Of a stretch of DNA of 64,000 bases, positions 43,980 to 54,455 are shown piece after piece. Source of the DNA: Takakia lepidozioides (Eukaryota > Streptophyta > Takakiopsida > Takakiales > Takakiaceae). The position numbers and the translations under genes were made by a program. Under the pieces are notes generated by a model. The model saw only the letters and a program-made list of their open reading frames with translations. It did no database searches and was not told the origin of the DNA. The stretch lies in NCBI GenBank assembly GCA_030704615.1, contig CM060733.1, forward strand, positions 2,788,001 to 2,852,000, in the 5' to 3' direction. Each line of letters begins with the position of its first letter. Position 1 is the first letter of the stretch.

Positions 43980-44812
43980 CTTGGGACTAGGTTCTGTGGA
44001 CACTACTATGGCTGATGCTTTTCCAAAGCTTCTCTTGTGGACCAGATTGAGACCAATCTATTTGGCGATGAATCAGATGATGAGCTCTTCATGGACTTGC
44101 TTCTTAACCAAATGCAGGATAACTTGGAAGAAGAAGAAGAAGAGCTTGTCCCCAAGTAAAGTGGTTCCAAACTTGGCAGATTACACAGTTTGAAGAAAGA
44201 TAGGGTTGATGGGCATGAGAGGATTATAAGAGATTATTTTTGCAAAAAACCAGTCTATGGCGAGAGGTTTTTCAGACGTCGTTTCAGGATGAAGAGGTCT
44301 TTGTTTATGAGGATTGTGGATGCAGTAGTGGCTTATGATGTCTATTTCTTGCAGAAGCCTAATGTTGTAGGTTTGATTGGATTGTCAAACATCCAGAAAT
44401 GCATTGTTGCATTGCGAATGCTTGTTTATGAAGTGGGGGCTGATGCAACCGTTGAGTACGTGCGAATGGGTACTAGCACTGCAATGCTTTCTACGAAGCA
44501 GTTTTGTGGGGCAATCTGAGCTTGTTTTCAGGATATCTACCTCCGGCAACCTACTCGTGCTGATTTGGAGAAGCAAATGGACATCAATGTTGCGAAAGGT
44601 TTTCCGGGTATGTTTGCATTGATTGACTGTATGCATTAGGAGTGGAAGAACTGCCATGTTGGATGCAGGCAGGGTCAGTTCCAAGATAAGGATGGGTTTA
44701 GGAGCATCATATTGGAGGTTGTGGCTGATCAGTCTTTATGGATATGGCATGCTTACTTTGGTGTATCATGCCCCTTTTCAGCATTCCAAATTGTCATCAA
44801 AGTCTTGAATTG
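43980..44812 (+). pseudogene. PIF/Harbinger transposase remnant
   Basis: Three adjoining frames reproduce a HARBI1-like nuclease: an acidic N-terminus with DESDDELFMDLLLNQMQ, then 44190-44519 with CKKPVYGERFFRRRFRMKRS and LSNIQKCIVALRMLVYEVGA. After a frameshift comes GFPGMFALIDCMH, a stop in place of Trp at 44637-44639, then EWKNCH, DKDGFRSIILEVVAD and LWIWHAYFGV. The last two matches are the first two catalytic Asp regions of the DDE fold. The third acidic residue is not found; the element is truncated at its 3' side. Confidence 0.85.
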
Positions 44813-46116
44813 GCTGACGAGCCCTGGTCGCGCGCGGCCAAGGTGACGGCATACTAGCCTAGGGAGTCGTGACAAGTTGCGGTGTAGGTTGGGCTCAACG
44901 AACCGCCTACCCGGCTGCGGTAAGTGCAGGGGTCCGTGGCAGCTATGGATGGATCTAAACAGTCTAACTTCCTACCGGCAAAGCAAAGCTTAACAACTCC
45001 ATTTTACAGGGAGATTTGCGTTTCCTAGTCCTACGTTTTGTTTATGGGTTTTCTACGTCTTTAATCGTAATTGTCTTCCAAGTCTTTGTTTATTACTACT
45101 TCCTACATGCTTGGACTCCCAACACGCTTATAGCCGGGACGAACCTTCAAATTTCTTCACAAAACGAATCCCGAGCCTAGGGAGACGGGGATCATCTATC
45201 TCCCGCCCAATGCCCCCCCCCTTAAATCCCGAGGTGGATTAGTTTCCTACCTCTTAGGAAGGGACCGGATCCATTTTCCCAAGTCAGTCTCTCCTGCTTA
45301 GAGCAATCCAAAGTTTCAACCTCAATGGTCAGTCCATCGAGTGAATGATAACAATTAAAACCTCTAGGTAATTCCCGAGATCTAATAAAACCAATGGCCG
45401 TTCCTTGGCCCAAGGCCCTCCCAGCGGCCGGGTATTTGCCTTCAAATTATTTCGGCGGAATGGGGCAATACCTCCATTAAAACTTCTTTTTTAAAGTTAA
45501 GGGGGTCCGGATAAAATCCCTTATTAAAGGCGAATTTACCTGTTGCAATTTCACGGCAACGGAACGGGATTGTCCGCCGAAACGTGATTTGGAGATGACC
45601 TAAGACAAGTGGCGCAGGTTCTGGCCTTGTAGTCAGGTTGTTCACACTTCAATGCACACATTTCATACACATTCAACCATATGCCCAAGATCACAACGTC
45701 GTCAATTGTGAAAATTGAAATTCCACGTACGTCCTCCAATTCCTCACACACACACGAACTGTAGAGACAGGTCGTTTTCCAGGATGTCGTTGTTTGAGTC
45801 AATTTTGGTCATTTCTCTCAGTGTCTTGTTGAAAAGATTCTAGTTATGATGGGAAGCATCGTGATGGCTTTTAAATGGTTTGCTGTTGAGTGTAACTTTT
45901 CATCATGTTGTGGAATCTACCGGTTGGTATAAAATGTCAACTGTCTTCTCTGCCAAAGGATGTGCGGCTGAACCTTTCAAATTGAGATTGCAGGAGGAGG
46001 GAATTGACGGTAGTGAAATGGGAGTGGCAGAGCCAAATTGAGGAATCTCTGCAAAGGAGAATCCAGCCCCCTGCAACGGCGTGCACAAACAGCATTGAAG
46101 AGGCTCCCCAACAAAA
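44813..46116. other. Unassigned region with minus-strand coding-like segment
   Basis: I find no recognisable gene. On the minus strand, overlapping frames at 45222-45413 and 45442-45645 have a coding-like composition (for example IGFIRSRELPRGF, and FRRTIPFRCREIATG), suggesting one decayed protein with a frameshift. I do not recognise the family. Confidence 0.35.
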
Positions 46117-46686
46117 ATGAGTTCCCCTTGCCCATACGGAGGACTTCCAATTAATCACCCCTGTAGACAGAACACCCGAGATGACAGGTTGTGGGAAAGA
46201 GAAGTGGCACGTGCCCGAGCCCTTGGGCTTTCAAGGATGCCATGCCCATGTGAACGTTGTTTGGGCACTACAAGTAGATCTGAGGACGGTGTGCGCACAC
46301 ATCTCCTTCACCACAAAAGACATGAAGCATTTCGGGTGTGGATTGGAGATGGACCTGCAGACGAAGATGATGAGGAGTGGGCACAATTGGACAATGCACA
46401 CCCCCGAGGGAGCCATACAGACAGGCCAGACGAGGACTATGTCATGGGCGCAGGACATGAACCAGGCATGGATGGAGGGGTGGAGATTACTCGAATGTTG
46501 CAGGAAGCATTCCACATCATGGACGATGCTGAAGAGGGGGACGGCGCTGCGACAACTGGGGATGGTGATGACGCAGGAAATGAAGGCATTCACGTGGGGG
46601 AAGGCGTGGAAGGAGGTGGAGATGGAGAATTGAATTCTGCACACATGACACTAGAAGAAGCATGTGTGCCACTGTACGAGGGATGA
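46117..46686 (+). CDS. CACTA transposase-associated N-terminal domain
   Basis: A frame of 189 codons. Residues near 40-75 (MPCPCERCLG, then GVRTHLLHHKRHEAFRVW) match the Transpos_assoc zinc-binding domain that begins plant tnp2 proteins. The tail is acidic and Gly-rich. It probably formed one protein with the following frame; a stop lies at 46684. Confidence 0.75.
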   Translation: MSSPCPYGGLPINHPCRQNTRDDRLWEREVARARALGLSRMPCPCERCLGTTSRSEDGVRTHLLHHKRHEAFRVWIGDGPADEDDEEWAQLDNAHPRGSHTDRPDEDYVMGAGHEPGMDGGVEITRMLQEAFHIMDDAEEGDGAATTGDGDDAGNEGIHVGEGVEGGGDGELNSAHMTLEEACVPLYEG

Positions 46687-46710
46687 AAATCCATAAAGCT
46701 TGCTGCCACC

Positions 46711-47727
46711 ATGTTGTTGATGAACCTGTGCACAACCCACGGTGTCTCAGACTATTTTGTGGACGAGTTGTTCTCTTTGCTTCGGCTGAACTTGCTTCCA
46801 CAACCAAATGAAATGCCAAAAAGCTGTCACATGGCCAACCAAATGATTGAGAAGCTCGGCCTCAACTACGTGAAAATACATGCATGTCCAAAAGGACATG
46901 TACTTTTCAGAAGAGAGTACAAGGATGCTATGGAGTGCCCCAAATGCGGTGCAGCCCGATACCATGATGTGGGCAGGTTACAACAGCCAGTCAAGGTGTT
47001 GAGGCACTTTCCCCTTATCCCCCGTCTATTACGAATGTACAAATGCAAGACCATTAGTGAGCTCATGACTTGGCATTCCAGGAATGCCTCAAACGATGGT
47101 TTGGTAAGGCATGTCCCAGATTCCCTTGCATGGAAGCATATAGATGCAACTTGGCCCGATTTTGCCGAGGACCCACGCAATGTGCGATTGGCTGTATCTA
47201 CGGATGGAGTAAACCCATACGGATCAAAGAGTTACACATGGTCCACATGGCCCGTGCAGTTGGTGGCATACAACCTGCCACCATGGTTGACAACAAATAA
47301 ATTCTTTGTCATGTTGTCTCTCTTGATTCCAGGCAAGGAGTCCGTGACAAATGCAAACATAGATGTGTATTTGCAACCATTGATTGAAGAGCTACAGGAA
47401 CTATGGATTGGAGTTGAAGCTTACGACATTTTGAAACCAGTAGGGCAACGGAGTTTCATCCTCCGTGCCATACTCATGTGGTCAATCCACGATTTCCCCG
47501 CATATGGCCTTGTTGCGGGTTGCAAGACGAAGGGCTACAAAGGGTGCCCCATTTGTGGGCCCTATGTGGATTCACGGCACTCAAAGCCACTAGGGAAGAC
47601 AATATACATGGGGCATCGACGTTACCTTGCAAGAAACCACCCCTACCAACGAGCAGAAAGGCACTTCAATGGATGTGTTGAAAAGAGAATGGCACCAAAT
47701 GCTGTGACACCGGAGGAGACATTGTAA
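46711..47727 (+). CDS. CACTA transposase, tnp2 domain
   Basis: A frame of 338 codons typical of Transposase_21/tnp2: LNYVKIHACPKGHVLFRREY, CPKCGAARYH, LRHFPLIPRLLRMYKCK, SLAWKHIDATWPDFAEDPRN, LAVSTDGVNPYGSKSYTWST, then DFPAYGLVAGCKTKGYKGCP. It catalyses excision and insertion of CACTA elements in the nucleus. The frame stops at 47725-47727, but similar residues continue (ILWDLPYWK) before the sequence degenerates around 47860-48060. Confidence 0.88.
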   Translation: MLLMNLCTTHGVSDYFVDELFSLLRLNLLPQPNEMPKSCHMANQMIEKLGLNYVKIHACPKGHVLFRREYKDAMECPKCGAARYHDVGRLQQPVKVLRHFPLIPRLLRMYKCKTISELMTWHSRNASNDGLVRHVPDSLAWKHIDATWPDFAEDPRNVRLAVSTDGVNPYGSKSYTWSTWPVQLVAYNLPPWLTTNKFFVMLSLLIPGKESVTNANIDVYLQPLIEELQELWIGVEAYDILKPVGQRSFILRAILMWSIHDFPAYGLVAGCKTKGYKGCPICGPYVDSRHSKPLGKTIYMGHRRYLARNHPYQRAERHFNGCVEKRMAPNAVTPEETL

Positions 47728-48062
47728 TTTGCAAAGGAGAAAGAGACGTTCATGGAGATTGGAGGGAGAGACGGAAGTAGTGCGGATCCAGCCATGGAGC
47801 ACGGGGTGAAGCGCCGGACAATCCTTTGGGATTTGCCATACTGGAAGGTGCATGAATCCCCCCCCCCATTCACTCACTTTCTTTCACATTGAGCTTCCTG
47901 GAATTACCTTTACTGTTAGGAGTCCTTCCACCAACTCCTAAGTCAGTGTACCTACTATGCAGTAGATGTTGAAGTCGTACACCTCACTGTGGAGAGGATC
48001 ATGGAGTTGTTGAAAGCAGAATGTAGTAACATGGACAACTTCTGCCACATATTCTACTCTTT

Positions 48063-48455
48063 TTGCCCATAGAACTTGGTCTCATGGGAGGACATTTGGC
48101 ATTTCAGAACCTCTTGCAGCGGTACCTCCTGGACCCCATGCATTGTGAGAAGAACTTCTGTGAGAACATTCTGAAGACTATCTTTGGGGAGAATGATACG
48201 ATAAACGTACGAAAGGACATGGAGATTGAAGGGATATGGTCACATCTGTGGCTAAGGCCTGATCCAAATAGACCAGGCAAAGTGCTCATGCCAGCAACAT
48301 TATACGTCCTGACCAAATCAGAGCAAGAGGATTTTTTGAAGACATTGGGAGCCATGAAAGTGCCAACCGGATTCTCGGGTGCTTTCCAAAAGCATGCCAT
48401 AAACAAGAAATGGTCGGGGATGAAGTCACATGATCTACACGTGATGATGCAATAG
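48063..48455 (+). pseudogene. CACTA tnp2 C-terminal segment
   Basis: Reads DPMHCEKNFCENILKTIFGE and ends WSGMKSHDLHVMMQ, then TAG at 48453-48455, where related proteins continue with Gln. The following codons (ILPVCIRG) still match, so a single nonsense change separates this from the next frame. Confidence 0.8.
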
Positions 48456-48524
48456 ATTTTGCCAGTGTGCATTCGGGGTACGATGGTGCCAGGTCCTCGA
48501 ACAGCCATAATGCGTGTAAGTTGA

Positions 48525-49121
48525 GTGTTTAGGAAGATTTGTGCGAAGGTGTGGGATCCGAGGGACATTACATCGTTGCATGAGGATGTGGCTATGACCC
48601 TATGTTTGCTGGAGAAAGAATTCCCTCCATCATTCTTTGACGTCATGACGCACTTGCTAGTGCATCTTGTAGAGGAGTTGCATGTGTGTGGGCCCGTAGC
48701 CAGCCGGTGGATGTACCCCATGGAGAGGTACATGAAGGATCTGAAGGGGTATGTACGCAACATGGCACGGCCAGAGGGGAGTATGGCGGAGGGCTACATC
48801 CGCGACGAAGCCCTGGGCTTCATGACAGAGTATATGTCTTCATTTGATGCAATACAACGACGGGTGTGGGACGAGAACGAGGAAGAAGGAGTTGTAGGCG
48901 AGGTCCTAGAAGGTGGTGGAACAAAGCGTGCCATGAGCCCGCGCCTTCGGGATGTGGCACATGATTATGTGCTGAACAACACAACAACCATGACACCATG
49001 GAGACAGTGGGTGCCAACTTACATCCCTCCTGTGCTATTCTTAATGGTCTTTGTATGCTGGAATTACATATATATTGTCACAAGTCATTCCGGCCACTAT
49101 GGGAGTGGGATCGTGTACTAA
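48525..49121 (+). pseudogene. CACTA-associated DUF4218 domain
   Basis: Matches DUF4218: EDVAMTLCLLEKEFPPSFFD, VMTHLLVHLVEELHVCGPV, SRWMYPMERYMKDLKGYVRN and ARPEGSMAEGYIRDEALGF. This domain regularly follows tnp2 in plant CACTA elements. The C-terminal tail is unrelated and probably out of frame. Confidence 0.82.
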
Positions 49122-49548
49122 CAGGGTGCTTCAGACGACTACAGAGGGTGTTTCGTAGATCTTGGTTGTTGCTTGCAAGTGATTATGAAGTAGGCTGCAT
49201 CACTACAGTGTGCTTGAAAGGACACACACTCTGCATGTGGCATGCATGTACAACACGGTGTTGGTCAGGGGGACTGAGTTGCAGCTTCTATTTGGTTTCT
49301 GCCAGAATGTACGCAGCGGAGAAGGTCCGCCTGAAAACGGAACGGAGTGCATTTGCAAAAGCATGGCGGAGGGGCGGTCGTAGGCGCAGATCCCCGGTGG
49401 AGTACCCCACAACAATGGAGGAGCTGCAGCCCTTTACAGTGTGGGTCAGATCTGCAATTGTAGTGTACGCATCAGAGAACGAGGACCCAGATGAGGGCAT
49501 GGTGAGTCTGTCATTCCCCCAGGGCTGATTGCCACTTCGTACCGGTCA

Positions 49549-49869
49549 ATGAAAGCATATGGCAATCACTATAGAGTGGACGATGCCAACACCAGCCTCC
49601 TGGTGACTTATGACAGCGGAGTGGCATCATTTTTTGAACAAGAGAGTAGGAGCTGTGCACGAGATCAGAATCCAATTTCATGCCATGTGCAATATGTAGG
49701 AGTGATCAAAGAGATCCTTAAACTAGACTATGGTCTTGTGAAGCCAATTCTATTCCGTTGTTCTTGGGTAAAAGCCAATATGGTAGGAGAGAATGCTGCC
49801 AATGAAAACGGGATGAGTACGGGTTCATCTTGTGATTTCAGAGAAAAATGCTTGATTGCCACAAGATAA
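49549..49869 (+). pseudogene. CACTA-associated DUF4216 segment
   Basis: Reads ISCHVQYVGVIKEILKLDYG and KPILFRCSWVKANM, the usual core of DUF4216 at the end of the transposase. The frame ends at 49867-49869; the element's 3' terminus was not found before the gypsy insertion at 50056. Confidence 0.7.
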
Positions 49870-50055
49870 GAGCCATTATCTTCCATCGCACAAGTTGAGC
49901 AAGTTTTCTTTTCCGATGACACCCGATGCGCCGGGATGGAAGGTGGTTCTTCACAAGGACCCCCGGGCCAAACGAGTCGTGGCCGACGTCCAATGATATG
50001 GACCTAGGGGAAATGACGACCCGAGGGGGTCTGAGGGAACCACGAAATCTACCAT

Positions 50056-50744
50056 GTCGTGCGCATACATATCGCTACACAACTACATCGCTGTCCAAAA
50101 CCACACAACACATGTGCACACCACACACTAGTATACTACTAGTCCACCACTAGTCCAGCCACTAGTCCAACCACTAGGCTACAACTAGTCAGTCACTAGG
50201 CTGCCACTATGCTGCCCATATGGCAGTCACTAGTCCACACAATGATAAAGAAGAAGAATACAAGCACAGCTCACAAATCTGAAGCATAAACTCATGCATA
50301 TATAACCTCATCACTCAAATACAAGTCAAGCCAAGTGCACCCCACGCCATGGGGAATCCACACTACGGCGCCATAGCTAGGCGCGGTGAGGCTCAACTCG
50401 AGAAAGATGAGCCTCATTGCGCTTGCCGTGAAGATAACCACTCCAGGGCCTAAATCTGCCTTGACCCTGGATTGACACTTGGGCCAATCCCAAATGTCAA
50501 TATGTAAAAGCTAGCTATTCCTAGCTAGTTTCACACTAGTGGTAAAATAACTGACAGCTGTCGTGCGCATACATATCGCTACACAACTACATCGCTGTCC
50601 AAAACCACACAACACATGTGCACACCACACACTAGTATATACTAGTCCACCACTAGTCCAGCCACTAGTCCAACCACTAGGCTACAACTAGTCAGTCACT
50701 AGGCTGCCACTATGCTGCCCACTATGGCAGTCACTAGTCCACAC
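50056..50744 (-). repeat. 3' LTR region, modules A-B-A
   Basis: Reading the minus strand, module A (50744-50559) begins TGTGTGGACTAG right after the polypurine tract and ends GCGCACGACA. A GC dinucleotide follows. Module B (50556-50238) begins TGTCAGTTATTTTACC and ends CTTCTTTATCA. A second module A (50237-50056) follows, ending CGCACGACA at the target duplication. Module A carries repeated ACTAGT words. Related blocks are found at 3827-5257. Confidence 0.75.
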
Positions 50745-51004
50745 AATCGCCCCCTAGCTGGTGCTTAGGTCCCTCTAAGTCCAGGTAGCCACAAGATGTG
50801 ATAGTGACCATAGCCTCACTAAGTCCTCCACCACTATCCCTACTACACTCAAACTCGATAGATCAAGAGGCCGGGTGCAAGAGTTGCCCCATCGTTAGTC
50901 GCCGTCTTGCAACCTGTGAACTTGAGCTTGGGATCTCATGTATTGACTCCTATGAGCTTGGCCTCCCATGTCTTGTTAGCTGCCTCCAGTCATGTCCACT
51001 GCCA
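50745..51004 (-). other. 3' untranslated stretch and polypurine tract of the - gypsy copy
   Basis: Lies between the PHD stop and the LTR; the minus strand ends AGCTAGGGGGCGAT just before TGTGTGG. Matches 3565-3826 of the other copy. Confidence 0.6.
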
Positions 51005-51585
51005 CTATCCCAAGCAGTGTGGACACAACCAATCTCCGTCAGGAACCTTCTCAAGAGGTGGTGTCAAGCATCCCATATGCCAACCCCTTGAGCATCGATC
51101 ACACACCAGCATGGTGGCTGCCCCTTTGGCAGACCCACAGAGCATGCACCTCAAACCTGCAGGTACCACTGCCAAGTTTGGGTCAACTCTGCCATCGACA
51201 TTGGGAAGGTGACATGGCGCACAATTACGCACATGGTCCTTCCAAGTCATGCCATCCCGACCCTCCAAGATCAGGAACCCTGAGGGCAACACCTCTCGAA
51301 CCCTCAGAATAACACGCCTGCAGTAACATCCAGAGTCGTAGGAGCAGTCTGCTGCAAATAAACATAGTCACCAGGGCTAAACCTCCGAACCCCAGGACGA
51401 TATCCTCCACCACGTATAGTGGCATACCTCAACGTATCACGGTGCTGTGCAATGGCAAGGTTCTCAAAAGCCATGGGCATGACTTTCTTGAACAACTCTG
51501 CACGCTGATCACATGCACGTACCCACACGTCCGGATCGTCAAGGTTAAGGACTTGAGCAGTGTCCCTACGAATGGCTGCAGGCAA
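51005..51585 (-). CDS. Integrase C-terminal region and PHD finger (- gypsy copy)
   Basis: Two overlapping frames, broken by an indel near 51300, together match the 193-codon frame at 2983-3564. The first (51585-51304) holds QRAELFKKVMPMAFENLA and VRRFSPGDYVYLQQ. The second (51292-51005) ends in a PHD finger (51154-51008) with CMLC, CDRC, WHMGC and CPHC and the run CLTPPLEKVPDGDWLC. PHD fingers read histone H3 tails; here the finger may guide integration or the methyltransferase, which is inference. Confidence 0.82.
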
Positions 51586-52330
51586 ATCCGGCTCTCGGCC
51601 AAAGAGAAGGAAATATGGTGAGAAGGAGGCAAGTGATGCTGTGTTTGCTGAACCTGTAGCCCATGGCTAACCAAGGAACCTGAAGATCCCAATCTCCTAG
51701 GTGTCCCTTCTGCAAGCCATACTTGCGCAAACCCCTCTTCACCGTCTGAACAACTCTCTCTGCTAAGCCATCGGCCTCAGGATGATCCCGAGAAGTGGTG
51801 CGGTGGTCTATCAAGGCTTTATCACACAAAGCCTGAAACTCCCCAAAAAACTCTCTCCCTTGGTCCGTGAGTACCTCAGCTGGAGCACCAAATCGGCTAA
51901 GCACACGATCCAAGAATGCATACGCAGCCCCCTCACTAGCCTTGTCAGGCAATGGAACCAACTCAATCCACTTGGAGAAGTGCTCCACCATCACCAACAC
52001 ATATCTGTGGTGGCGCATAGTCAGTGGCAACGGTCCTGCGAAGTCAAGACTCCACCTGTAGCCCAATCCCATGATGGTAAAGGATGCAACTGTGGTGTAG
52101 GGGCGTTGAATGAAGCACGCACCCTGTCACACACCATGCACTAGCCACGACGAACTGTTGCACCTCTGTATGCATACCACGCCACCAATACTGCCCCTGC
52201 AGTAAACTGTGAGTGCGTCGCACTCCAAAATGCCCCAACTCCTCATGGGCATGCCGCACTAACCGTGCACGCTGTGTGGGGTGAGGCACAATCCTCACCC
52301 GACCATCCTCCCACACTCGAAGTAGGTGTA
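51566..52330 (-). pseudogene. Integrase zinc-binding and catalytic core (- gypsy copy)
   Basis: The zinc-binding part (about 52310-52130) reads LVRHAHEELGHFGVRRTHSL and YWWRGMHTEVQQFV. The catalytic core (52072-51640) reads SLDFAGPLP, VLVMVEHFSKWIELVPL, EVLTDQGREFFGEF and HPEADGLAERVVQTVKRGLR, giving the D, D and E of the DDE triad. Frameshifts near 52120 and 51640 interrupt it. Confidence 0.85.
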
Positions 52331-52990
52331 TCCCCTCCCACTTGAACCTCTTGGCTCGTTGCAGGATCCGATCCTCTCCCTGGCAGTCACAATGGCTGCC
52401 GTGTCTCCCGTGCGGAGGTAGTCCAACACAGCCGAATCCTCATGTATATCTCTGGCACCACCTAGCTCATCACTAGCCTCAGGGTCCTCAGACACTCCGT
52501 CTACAGTCATCCCTGTTGTAGGTCCAATCTGACCTCCCATGCCAAGATACACAAAAATGCAGATGTGTGCCATCCCGGCACCATCTCCTCGTCCGTCTCA
52601 CCATGCCACCGAGCTCCAGTGTCATCCTGCTGGCTCATGCATGGATTGCGACTCAATCATCCGCATCCCGATTGACCAAACCCGGTCGATGCACAACCTG
52701 AAAGTCATACTCCTGGAGTATAAGTGCCCACCGTGCAAGCTTCCCGTAAGCTTGTCTGACTCCATCAACACTTGAGTGGCTGGTGATCCGTGACAAGGGT
52801 GAAAAGATTGCCGTATAGATAGCACCTGAAGTGTGCCACGGCCCACACTGCAGCTAAGCACTCTCCCTCATATGAGCTGTACTTAGCCTCTGCAGCGTTG
52901 TTCGAGCGGCTAGCGTAAGCCACTACGAACTCTCTTCCCTCATCATCCACCTGTGTGAGCACCGCTCCAAGCCCCAGCATGCTCCAATCC
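52331..52990 (-). pseudogene. RNase H and connector (- gypsy copy)
   Basis: The frame 52980-52765 reads MLGLGAVLTQVDDEGREFVV, YASRSNNAAEAKYSSYEGEC and FTLVTDHQPLKC, the RT-linked RNase H of gypsy elements. A frameshift follows, then the connector to integrase (52573-52330). Confidence 0.85.
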
Positions 52991-53168
52991 GTATGCAGCT
53001 GAAAAAGGGACGCCCCCTGATAGGTCGTCTCAGATAGGCGCCGAGGTCAACCTCGCCTTGAGCTCTTGAAAAGCTCGTTCCTGCTCATCTTCCCACTGCC
53101 ACTCCTGGTCCACCTTGGTCAGCTTGGTTAGAGCCTTTGCAATGGTACTAAATCCCTTGACAAACCGT

Positions 53169-54020
53169 CTATAATAGTTTGCCAACCCCATGAAAGCTCG
53201 AACTCGGGCTCACATCCGTGGGGCGTGGAATTTGTGCAATGGCCTCTACCTTAGTCTGCTGTACCCCCAATCCTCCAGGATATATCATGTGACCCAGATA
53301 CTCAATCTGGTTGTGGAAAAACTTGCACTTCCCCGGATGCAACTTCAATCCGTGCGCTCTCAAGCGCTCCAATACCACCTGAAGGTGTCTCTCATGCTCC
53401 TCCATCGTAACACTAAAGATGATGATGTCATCTATGTAGCACCGAGCAAAGTCCACCCCTGCTAGAATCCTATCCATGACTCTCTGAAAACTCTGCAGGA
53501 GCATTCTTAAGCCCAAATGGTAAGAACCGCCACTGATATAGGCAATCCTTGCCGTGCTCATTGATCCCCCAGAATGTCGTCTTCTGCTTGTCCGCCTCCT
53601 TGATTGGCAACTGGTGATATCCGGATCGTAAATCCAAAGTGCTAAAGGCCTTAGCATGCCCGATGGCATCAAAGATCTCCTCTGGTGTTGGCATGGCATA
53701 CTTATCGGACTTGGTCTGACGATTTACAGGCCGGTAATCACCGCACATACGTCTCTCCGTCCAATTGCCATAGACATCCTTCTTGGCTGGCATCACTGTG
53801 GCTGAAGCATACTCTCCACCAGAGAGCTCCACCAAACCTGCCTCCCAGAGATCTTGAGTCCTCATCTGAATCAAAGACCTCTCCATGTCACTGTATCTAT
53901 AGGGTCTCCGAAAGATTGGCGTGTCAGTGGCCAACTCAATACGGATCTCTTGACCCTTCAGTGCTCCCAAGTCCTTCAAACTGAAGGCAAAGCAATTCCT
54001 GTAAGCCCTCAGGAACCGCC
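53169..54020 (-). pseudogene. Reverse transcriptase (- gypsy copy)
   Basis: The frame 53979-53470 reads RIELATDTPIFRRPYRYSD, MCGDYRPVNRQTKSDKYAMP, FSTLDLRSGYHQLPI and WRFLPFGLKNAPAEF. After a frameshift near 53490 the second frame gives FQRVMDRILAGVDFARCY with the catalytic YIDD, then LKLHPGKCKFF and IEYLGHMI. This is a classic Ty3/gypsy RT. The + copy lacks this whole block. Confidence 0.9.
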
Positions 54021-54455
54021 GTATACGTCGTCTCTCTCCTCCGGTGACAATGGGTCCAATGTCAGGCTCCCAATTGTCCTCCGTAACTACAACCTTAAGT
54101 CCAGTGGGCTTAGAGGTAGAGGACGCGTCCAGTGGTTGCTATGCTGCAACCTCTTGAGCAGTACTCCCTGCCTGCTCAGTCAGTCAATGACAAGGCCTCA
54201 TCCTGCCCCATCATCTCATCCTTGAGGACCTCCTCAACCCGAGAAGAATCCCCAACCTCATCCATCACAGCCGCCTTGGCTGCCAACTCCCTCTGAACCT
54301 CGAGCACCTCCCACGTGTGCCATGGATGCATGCACCCCGTGGTCCTCACGCTCGCCCCCACTCACTGCCTGTACCGTCTCGGTAGGCAGAGAGACCATTG
54401 GGAAGTGTACTCCGCACTCTGCGTTGCTCAGCCAGAGCCAAGCTGATAATCCAGG
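54021..54455 (-). pseudogene. Connector between DNMT and RT (- gypsy copy)
   Basis: Reads EVLEVQRELAAKAAVMDEVG and VEEVLKDEMMGQDEALSLT, matching 2040-2200 of the other copy. Acidic, no recognised domain. It may be a spacer between the methyltransferase and RT. Confidence 0.6.

Larger units (their letters stand above)
46117..49870 (+). mobile_element. CACTA (En/Spm) transposase locus, decayed
   Basis: Five consecutive frames give the usual order of a plant CACTA transposase: a Transpos_assoc-like N-terminus, tnp2 catalytic part, tnp2 end, DUF4218 and DUF4216. Frames are separated by stops and indels. Terminal CACTA repeats were not located. The right side is interrupted by the gypsy element that begins at 50056. 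Confidence 0.88.

Noticed and set aside
44864-44900. rRNA-like words (AGTCGTGACAAG)
   Set aside because: Only a short chance similarity to the end of small-subunit rRNA; flanking sequence does not match.
46181-46644. 150- and 137-codon frames overlapping the CACTA N-terminal frame
   Set aside because: Shadow frames; the Cys/His pattern of the Transpos_assoc domain is only in the 46117-46686 frame.
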